Shown one piece after another: positions 58,623 through 64,000 of a stretch of DNA of 64,000 nt (the first letter of the stretch is position 1; each line of letters opens with the position of its first letter). The position numbers and the translations under genes were made by a program. Below the pieces are notes generated by a model. That model did no database searches. It saw nothing but the letters and a program-made list of their open reading frames with translations, and had not been told where the DNA came from. The stretch is from JASJBU01 sp963797085 (GTDB lineage Bacteria > Pseudomonadota > Gammaproteobacteria > Chromatiales > Chromatiaceae): positions 248,001-312,000 of the forward strand of contig CAWCOA010000019.1 of NCBI GenBank assembly GCA_963797085.1. Reading direction: 5' to 3'.

Positions 58623-58745
58623 TTACTTATGCTTTTCGGCGTCACTCTTCATCAAGGCGCTGACCCTGAAAGCCAGAAAAACAATAATCACAACAGCAAC
58701 CCCTACTGATGCAATAGAACCAATAGTAACAGCATCCCAATGCAT
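58623..58745 (-). CDS. Small membrane protein (40 aa) in the cbb3 oxidase operon
   Basis: An ATG at 58743-58745 with a GAGGG ribosome site opens MHWDAVTIGSIASVG, followed by a single membrane helix (VAVVIIVFLAFRVSAL) and a short charged tail ending EKHK before a TAA. It lies between ccoP (81 bases upstream) and a good terminator, so it is the last cistron of ccoNOQP. Small single-helix subunits such as CcoM are known in some cbb3 oxidases; a similar job here is inference. Confidence 0.72.
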   Translation of the reverse strand: MHWDAVTIGSIASVGVAVVIIVFLAFRVSALMKSDAEKHK

Positions 58746-58825
58746 GACTTCCCTCTTAAATGCCATGGATACATGGGGGGTTCAGCCCCCATGCTCAATT
58801 TCAAGACCTGAATCCAACCAAACGC

Positions 58826-59677
58826 CTATTGCCCGCCACCAAACTTGTAGACATAGACAGCCAGTTTCTTGATATTGTTTTTCGACAGACGCTCACCAAA
58901 AGCTGGCATAACGGCCTCGCGAGACTTCGGATCTGTGACATCATTGACACCATGCCGGATGGAGTATTCCACACTATCAGCAATAGTCTGGTCACCCTCG
59001 GGTACAAAACGGTAGATGCCGTCCGTCAGATTGGCAGAACCCAACACCGCCATACCTTTTCCATCCATGCCATGACAGGCGATACAGCCCTTGTTGGTGA
59101 AGTTCGGGTCGGAGGTCGGTTTACCATCCACGATTGCCTTAGTCAAGGAATCGATTTCAGCCTCTGAAAGAATCTTGCCATGGGCCGTCATGATACCTTT
59201 GCGGCCCATCAAAATGGTCTGCTCAATATTTTCGATTGCTCCGCCAAACAGCCAGTCATCATCGGCCAGGATCGGGAAACCCGGATTGCCCTGGCCTCCA
59301 CCGCCATGGCAGGCTGCACAGTTGTCACCGAATAATACCTTGGCTGATGCCACTGTATAGTCAGCTAACCCCGGATCAGCCAGGATCTCCTTGGCACTCA
59401 TCCCCTGCAATTGAGTTTCATACTCTGCACGAACGGCCTGAACTTCATCAAGACCTTCCTGATACTCCTTGATCTGCGTCCATCCAATGACACCTTTGGT
59501 GGGCTCTTGGCCGATCGGATACATGGGATACAGTACACCGTATCCTATGAACCAGATGATGGAGGCCCAGAAGGCGATCATCCACCAGCGGGGGACAGGA
59601 TTGTCAAGCTCCCGGATATTGTTGTCCCATATGTGTCCAGTATTATTTTCACCCGGAAATGGATTTTTATCCGCCAT
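58826..59677 (-). CDS. ccoP: Cytochrome c oxidase cbb3 subunit III (dihaem)
   Basis: The start at 59677 (MADKNPFPGENNTGH) has GGAG upstream and is preferred to the earlier in-frame ATG at 59764, which overlaps ccoQ. A membrane helix (about 36-56) precedes two cytochrome c domains with heme motifs CAACH and CIACH, each followed by the usual Met-ligand region (for example AVMPAFGERLS at the second). CcoP passes electrons to CcoO. At 283 residues it is normal in size, and 81 bases separate it from the small ORF downstream. Confidence 0.95.
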   Translation of the reverse strand: MADKNPFPGENNTGHIWDNNIRELDNPVPRWWMIAFWASIIWFIGYGVLYPMYPIGQEPTKGVIGWTQIKEYQEGLDEVQAVRAEYETQLQGMSAKEILADPGLADYTVASAKVLFGDNCAACHGGGGQGNPGFPILADDDWLFGGAIENIEQTILMGRKGIMTAHGKILSEAEIDSLTKAIVDGKPTSDPNFTNKGCIACHGMDGKGMAVLGSANLTDGIYRFVPEGDQTIADSVEYSIRHGVNDVTDPKSREAVMPAFGERLSKNNIKKLAVYVYKFGGGQ

Positions 59678-59879
59678 TTTTATCTCCGCTATCTGTTCTG
59701 TCTTCATCCATCGGTATAAACCGGTTTTTCTCCAGCTTTTCCCGATTTTTTGGACGCAATGCATAGAAGTACAAGCCCACCATCAGGAGGAAGGTGACCA
59801 CTGTCATGATCAGACCAATCCAATCGTTGGTGGTCATGGCCGCCCAATCGGTATGAAAGTACTCAGTCAAACTGTTCAT
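59667..59879 (-). CDS. ccoQ: Cytochrome cbb3 oxidase subunit IV
   Basis: The 70-residue protein from the ATG at 59879 has one membrane helix (WIGLIMTVVTFLLMVGLYFYAL) and a charged tail with NREKLEKNRFIPMDED, typical of CcoQ. A later ATG (59837, MTTNDWIG) is also possible. It begins 4 bases after the ccoO stop and overlaps the ccoP start by 11 bases. Confidence 0.85.
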   Translation of the reverse strand: MNSLTEYFHTDWAAMTTNDWIGLIMTVVTFLLMVGLYFYALRPKNREKLEKNRFIPMDEDRTDSGDKNGG

Positions 59880-59883
59880 CAGG

Positions 59884-60597
59884 CTACTCACGATAAGCCT
59901 TGTTTTCGTCCAGTTTGGCCATGGTGCCCAGCACCTGCAAATAGGCCACCATTGCATCCTCCTCATTCTTGCCCTTCAACTCAGCATTGGCGCTGGCGAT
60001 ATCCTCATCTGTGTAAGGAACCCCCATCAGTCGCATGACGTTGAAGCGAGCTTGCATATCCACGCCCGCGACTGAATTGTCTTTCAGCCAGGGATAGTTG
60101 GGCATAACCGATTCAGGCACCACTGAGCGCGGAGCGCGGAGATGCTTACGATGCCAGTCATCTGAATACTTGCCGCCCAGCCTTGCAAAGTCAGGACCGG
60201 TGCGCTTCGAGCCCCATTGGAAGGGGTGATCGTACATGGATTCAGACGCCAGGGAGTAGTGGCCATAACGCTCTTTCTCATCCCGGAACGGCCGAATCAT
60301 CTGCGAGTGACAGAGATAGCAGCCCTCCCTTTGATATACGTCACGCCCCGCCAGTTCCAGGGCGGTATAGGGACGTATACCATCACCCGGTTGGTGATCA
60401 GCCAGGCTCTGAGTCGCCTGACGCTGCCAGACCAGTTCTGGCGCACTGTTGTGTTCGAAGGTTTTATCAATCAGAAAAAGCGGCACGATTTCAACGATAC
60501 CACCGATAGAAACAACGATGGCTGTGAAGAAGACCAACAACCAAATGTTCTTCTCAACCCTTTCTTGCATGCCTACCGCTTGATTGTCTTTAGCCAT
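59884..60597 (-). CDS. ccoO: Cytochrome c oxidase cbb3 subunit II
   Basis: The 237-residue protein has an N-terminal membrane helix (about 18-42) and a single heme c site EGCYLCHSQMIRPF near residue 91. It has the conserved RTGPDFARLGGKYSDDWH block and a C-terminal Met-ligand region (SVMPNYPWL). It is preceded by AGGGGG and follows ccoN by 14 bases. Confidence 0.96.
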   Translation of the reverse strand: MAKDNQAVGMQERVEKNIWLLVFFTAIVVSIGGIVEIVPLFLIDKTFEHNSAPELVWQRQATQSLADHQPGDGIRPYTALELAGRDVYQREGCYLCHSQMIRPFRDEKERYGHYSLASESMYDHPFQWGSKRTGPDFARLGGKYSDDWHRKHLRAPRSVVPESVMPNYPWLKDNSVAGVDMQARFNVMRLMGVPYTDEDIASANAELKGKNEEDAMVAYLQVLGTMAKLDENKAYRE

Positions 60598-60611
60598 TTT
60601 AAACCCCCTAA

Positions 60612-62045
60612 TTAAGCAGTAGCTGCAGCAGTGGATGCTTGCTGAATGCTGCCCTCACTGGCGGCCTTGCGGACCGTCATCAGAATATTCACCAGCATCA
60701 GCAGCGCACCTGTCACGAAGATCATACCGCCCACCGCGCGCATGGCGTAGTAGGGGTGCATGGCTTCTACAGACTCAGCAAAGGTATAGGCCAGGGTGCC
60801 GTACTCGTCATAAGCCCGCCACATCAGACCCTGCATGATGCCGGAAACCCACATGGCGACGATGTAGACTACGGTACCAATGGTAGCTGTCCAGAAATGG
60901 GCATTGATGAGCTTCATGGACCACATCTCAGTGTGGAAGGTCTTCATCATCATGTGATAGATGGCGCCGATGGCCACCATGGCAACCCAACCCAGGGCAC
61001 CGGAATGAACGTGACCTACTGTCCAGTCGGTGTAGTGAGACAGGGCATTGACGGTCTTGATCGACATGATCGGGCCTTCAAAGGTCGACATGGCATAGAA
61101 GGCCAGAGACATGATCAGGAAGCGCAGAATGTAGTCAGTGCGCAGACGATCCCAGGCACCGGAGAGGGTCATCATGCCGTTCACGGCACCACCCCAGGAT
61201 GGGATAATCATGGCGATGGAAACCGCTGCGCCCAGTGACCCTGTCCAGTCAGGCAGTGCCGTGTACTGCAGGTGATGGGCACCCAGCCAGACATAACCGA
61301 AGGTCAGCGCCCAGAAGTGGATCACCGATAAACGATAGGAATATACGGGGCGGCCCGCCTGTTTGGGCACGAAGTAGTACATGATACCGAGGAAACCGGC
61401 AGTCAGGTAGAAACCCACCGCATTATGACCCCACCACCACTGGATCATGGCATCCTGTACACCGGAGAACAGCGAATAGGATTTAAACAGACCCACCGGG
61501 ATAGCCAGGCTGTTAACCACATGCAGATAGGTGATCATGATCATCATCGCCAGGAAGAACCAGTTGGATACGTAAATATGGGATGACTTGCGGGTTGCCA
61601 GGGTCATGACGAAATTGAACATGTAAGTCAGCCAGACCACGGCAATCGCCAAATCGATCGGCCACTCCAGTTCAGCATATTCTTTGGTCTGGTTGATGCC
61701 CAGAGGCAGGGTGATCACCGCAGACAGAATGATTAGATTCCAACCCCAGAAGACAAACCAGGCCAGTTTGTCACTCCAGAGCCTGACTCCACAGGTACGT
61801 TGTACGCTGTAGAAAGAGGTGGCCATCAACACACTACCGCCAAAGGCAAAGATGACTGCGTTGGTGTGCAGCGGACGTAAGCGCCCAAAGGTTATGTATG
61901 GAATATCGAAGTTCAGAATTGGCCATGCCAGCTCGGAGGCAATATACGTACCCACGAGTGTACCTACGACGAGGTAGACAACGGCCATGACGGTAAACCA
62001 GCGTACAACACCAAGATTGTATTTCTGCTCGGCTATGGCGTCCAT
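60612..62045 (-). CDS. ccoN: Cytochrome c oxidase cbb3 subunit I (catalytic)
   Basis: The 477-residue protein has twelve membrane helices. Heme and copper ligands are visible: LHTNAVIFAFGG for low-spin heme b, WWWGHNAVGFYLTAGFLGIM with the CuB His, AHHLQYTALPDW with the HH pair, and WTVGHVHSGALGW with the heme b3 and b ligands. It reduces O2 with high affinity and pumps protons, allowing growth at low oxygen. A strong GAGGGGGG ribosome site precedes the ATG, and an FNR box lies about 220 bases upstream. Confidence 0.97.
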   Translation of the reverse strand: MDAIAEQKYNLGVVRWFTVMAVVYLVVGTLVGTYIASELAWPILNFDIPYITFGRLRPLHTNAVIFAFGGSVLMATSFYSVQRTCGVRLWSDKLAWFVFWGWNLIILSAVITLPLGINQTKEYAELEWPIDLAIAVVWLTYMFNFVMTLATRKSSHIYVSNWFFLAMMIMITYLHVVNSLAIPVGLFKSYSLFSGVQDAMIQWWWGHNAVGFYLTAGFLGIMYYFVPKQAGRPVYSYRLSVIHFWALTFGYVWLGAHHLQYTALPDWTGSLGAAVSIAMIIPSWGGAVNGMMTLSGAWDRLRTDYILRFLIMSLAFYAMSTFEGPIMSIKTVNALSHYTDWTVGHVHSGALGWVAMVAIGAIYHMMMKTFHTEMWSMKLINAHFWTATIGTVVYIVAMWVSGIMQGLMWRAYDEYGTLAYTFAESVEAMHPYYAMRAVGGMIFVTGALLMLVNILMTVRKAASEGSIQQASTAAATA

Positions 62046-62376
62046 GGACCCCCCTCTATAAACAGATTGTAGAAATGGAAAGAAAATTTTTTGTTGGGAA
62101 TCCCACCCATGCCATTACCCAACAGTACGCTGGGCAAAGACCGCCATATCTCACTCTTTATGGAGTAAAAAGTCAAGATACATAGGGGATTTAACCTACC
62201 CAAGTTGAGCCATATAACACACTGATTAGTATGATTATTTTAAGCTAGGGTATTAGTTTTATTGATCTAGATCAATTGATTTGACCATCAACCAAGCAAA
62301 CCACTTTAGTACTTATGATGGATTGACTTGGCCAAGGGTCATCTTTTTCAAGCGCTGCCAAAATGCGGGCTGCGTA
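62046..62376. promoter_or_regulatory. Promoter region of ccoN and 3' flank of rpoS
   Basis: This region carries the FNR box at 62262-62275 and the ccoN leader. The rpoS gene ends at 62377 in the same direction. Beyond the box, the AT-rich stretch 62232-62242 (TAAAAT on the minus strand) could be the -10. Confidence 0.65.
62262..62275 (-). promoter_or_regulatory. FNR/Anr box controlling ccoNOQP
   Basis: TTGAT-CTAG-ATCAA is a perfect FNR/Anr site. A class II site centred at -41.5 would put the transcription start near 62227, about 180 bases before the ccoN ATG, with an AT-rich -10 in place. Activation at low oxygen is the normal control of cbb3 oxidase genes. Confidence 0.85.
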
Positions 62377-63399
62377 TCACTTAAAGATGGCATCCACAGA
62401 AAATCCGTCCCGCTCGAGAATATCCCGCAAACGGCGCAGGGCGTCCATTTGAATCTGGCGAACCCGTTCACGAGTGACTCCCAGTTCGTTGGCTACCTGT
62501 TCCAGGGTAGAGTTTTCATACCCATGGAGCCCAAAACGCCTTTCAACCACTTCCCGCTGCTTGTCATTTAGCTTGCCGAGCCATTTATCCAGGTTCTCCT
62601 GAAGCCCATCATTCTGAATCCCGATAGTAGGGTCCTGGGCCTTTTCATCGGCTATGGTGTCCAGCAAAGGTTTATCCGCATCCTTGCCGAATGGGGTATC
62701 GACTGATGTGACACGCTCATTCAATCCCAGCATGCGCTTAACTTCACTGATGGGCCTGTCCAGCAGGTCAGCTATTTCTTCCGAGCTTGGCTCGTGGTCT
62801 AGCGTCTGGGAGAGTTGCCGGGCGGCGCGCAGATAGACATTGATCTCCTTTACCACATGAATTGGCAGGCGGATGGTGCGCGTCTGGTTCATGATAGCGC
62901 GTTCTATCGTCTGGCGTATCCACCAGGTTGCATAGGTGGAAAATCGAAAGCCCCGCTCTGGATCGAATTTTTCCACCGCTCGAATCAAGCCGAGATTTCC
63001 TTCTTCAATTAGATCGAGCAACGCCAGGCCTCGATTCATATAGCGCCGAGCGATTTTCACTACCAGCCTGAGATTACTCTCAATCATTCGCTGACGTGCC
63101 GGTTGATCACCTTTCTGGGCCAACCGAGCAAAGTACACCTCTTCCTCTGCGGTAAGAAGCTTGGAAATCCCTATTTCGTTTAGATACAGCCGCGTGGCAT
63201 CCATTTGAGACTCAGAGGGCTCGGCGGTCTTTTTACTAACGGCCTTATCTTTCTTAGCCAATACATCCGGCTTAGCCAATACATCCGGCTCAGTCTCTAT
63301 CTCAATTTCATCCTCAATCACGAGAGGCTGGTCAACCAGCAGATTGTTAGATTCAGCTTCCACGTCAATCTTTTCCTCATCTTCACGTTTTTCATTCAT
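62377..63399 (-). CDS. rpoS: RNA polymerase sigma factor RpoS
   Basis: The start ATG at 63399 has GGAGGGGAGTG upstream; a GTG at 63402 is adjacent. The protein of 340 residues has an acidic N-terminal extension with an 18-bp tandem repeat. Region 1.2 is DATRLYLNEIGISKLLTAEE, and region 2 includes LRLVVKIARRYMNRGLALLDLIEEGNLGLI and FSTYATWWIRQTIERAI. Region 3 follows. Region 4 contains the helix-turn-helix NSTLEQVANELGVTRERVRQ. The PIHVVKEINVYLRAAR segment distinguishes it as RpoS-type. It controls stationary-phase and stress genes. nlpD lies 29 bases upstream, the usual gamma order. Confidence 0.95.
   Translation of the reverse strand: MNEKREDEEKIDVEAESNNLLVDQPLVIEDEIEIETEPDVLAKPDVLAKKDKAVSKKTAEPSESQMDATRLYLNEIGISKLLTAEEEVYFARLAQKGDQPARQRMIESNLRLVVKIARRYMNRGLALLDLIEEGNLGLIRAVEKFDPERGFRFSTYATWWIRQTIERAIMNQTRTIRLPIHVVKEINVYLRAARQLSQTLDHEPSSEEIADLLDRPISEVKRMLGLNERVTSVDTPFGKDADKPLLDTIADEKAQDPTIGIQNDGLQENLDKWLGKLNDKQREVVERRFGLHGYENSTLEQVANELGVTRERVRQIQMDALRRLRDILERDGFSVDAIFK
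63253..63288 (-). repeat. 18-bp in-frame tandem duplication in rpoS
   Basis: Two perfect copies of CTTAGCCAATACATCCGG (plus-strand 63253-63270 and 63271-63288) encode the repeated PDVLAK hexapeptide in the unstructured N-terminal extension of RpoS. The frame is preserved. Confidence 0.9.
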
Positions 63400-63428
63400 C
63401 ACTCCCCTCCGAGGCTAACTGACAGCCC

Positions 63429-64000
63429 TTATTGTTTTCTTGGCAGCAGAGATAAAGGGTTTTGTGGTACACCCTGTTTTCTGATTTCAAAATGCAGCAC
63501 AGGATCGGTACCATTTCTCGGGGCTCCCATTAAGGCAATGCGTTCACCTTTCAAGACCTTATCCCCCTCCTTGACCAGCAACTTCTTGTTATAGCCGTAT
63601 GCGCTGAGGTATTTTTTATTGTGTTTGATGATAATAAGATTTCCATACCCGACCAGTCCACTTCCGCTATAAACCACCTTACCACTTTCAGCAGCAACTA
63701 CTGACTGCCCAGATGAACCGCTTACCCTGATCCCTTTGCGAGCGGGATCTTTCGAGGAATAGGTCTGAACCACTTTCCCATTGGTCGGCCAACGCCAAAA
63801 CAACTTGAGCTTTTCTATACCTTCCTTATTCGGTTTTGTTTTATTTGATAACGGAACAGTAGGTTGCGGTTTTATAGCCGCAACTGGTGATATTTTTTTA
63901 GGCTTTGACGGAATCTTTACTGTGCGTTTCTTTTTCTGCCCGGCTGGCCGCGATGTTGAGGGTGGACGCAGCCGTAACCACTGCCCTTGATAGATTGGGT
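63429..64000 (-). CDS. nlpD: NlpD-type LysM/M23 protein, 5' part outside window
   Basis: The frame is open to the window end. Its first visible residues, IYQGQWLRLRPP, look like the end of a LysM domain. A Lys/Pro-rich linker (about residues 10-65) precedes an M23/LytM domain with WPTNGKVVQTYSS, GKVVYSGSGLVGYGNLIIIK and VLHFEIRKQGVPQNPLSLLP. The HxH catalytic pattern is degenerate, as in E. coli NlpD, which activates amidase AmiC instead of cutting peptidoglycan. The start and lipobox are not seen. Confidence 0.9.
   Translation of the reverse strand, partial: PIYQGQWLRLRPPSTSRPAGQKKKRTVKIPSKPKKISPVAAIKPQPTVPLSNKTKPNKEGIEKLKLFWRWPTNGKVVQTYSSKDPARKGIRVSGSSGQSVVAAESGKVVYSGSGLVGYGNLIIIKHNKKYLSAYGYNKKLLVKEGDKVLKGERIALMGAPRNGTDPVLHFEIRKQGVPQNPLSLLPRKQ

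Noticed and set aside
1..64000. CRISPR arrays, insertion sequences, integrases, rRNA and tRNA genes
   Set aside because: No regularly spaced repeats, transposase motifs or RNA gene signatures were found on reading.

Overview
The window looks like part of a gammaproteobacterial chromosome. The rpoS-nlpD pair with a degenerate LytM-type NlpD, the FNR-boxed ccoNOQP operon, and a TusA/DsrE2 sulfur-carrier pair suggest a Chromatiales-like, possibly sulfur-oxidising bacterium. That assignment is inference from gene content and order; there is no rRNA or tRNA in the window. Coding density is high at both ends. The middle (about 12-48 kb) is an accessory exopolysaccharide/exosortase locus with AT-rich stretches and many broken genes.

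Layout. 1-7.3 kb holds housekeeping and small metabolic genes: the end of a SPOR-domain protein, a small membrane protein, a TIP30-like oxidoreductase, an O-methyltransferase, a PanE-like reductase, then a TetR regulator with tusA and dsrE2. Two near-identical TetR-type operators flank the regulator gene. An AhpD-like protein and a PlsC-like acyltransferase follow. 7.4-12.2 kb is a four-gene minus-strand operon encoding a Sel1-like anchored protein, a secreted von Willebrand A protein, an ABC ATPase and an FtsX-type permease. It resembles the TagT-TagS-PpkA set of type VI secretion threonine-phosphorylation pathways, but has no kinase and no T6SS nearby. 12.4-13.9 kb is a ruined 7TMR-DISM/GGDEF gene.

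14.3-43.1 kb is the exosortase-type exopolysaccharide locus, in two arms converging at 25.81 kb. The plus arm has a RIFT-barrel/lyase-like protein, GT2, FemAB, GT2, O-antigen ligase (broken), GT4, asparagine synthase (broken) and GT4 (broken). The minus arm, from 43.1 kb down, has a Wzz-type chain-length protein, two polysaccharide deacetylases, a carbamoyltransferase, a second FemAB/GNAT protein, an exosortase-EpsI fusion, a LbetaH acyltransferase and a secreted beta-helix protein. It continues with a broken SMR-type transporter, a GtrB-like GT2, an unknown membrane protein, a flippase and a GT4. 43.1-48 kb carries a PEP-CTERM protein gene behind a good sigma-54 -24/-12 box, and a prsT-type TPR lipoprotein gene; each is split by one frameshift. 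Genes between 20.2 and 32.1 kb are nearly all disrupted while neighbours are intact. This points to decay of part of the polysaccharide pathway, although sequencing error cannot be excluded from the sequence alone.

48.5-64 kb is core metabolism: homoserine dehydrogenase, an AlaC-type transaminase, an Mth938-domain protein and two unknown proteins. The complete cbb3 oxidase region follows (ccoN-O-Q-P, a 40-residue membrane ORF, terminator, ccoG, ccoH, ccoI, ccoS), then rpoS and the 3' part of nlpD.
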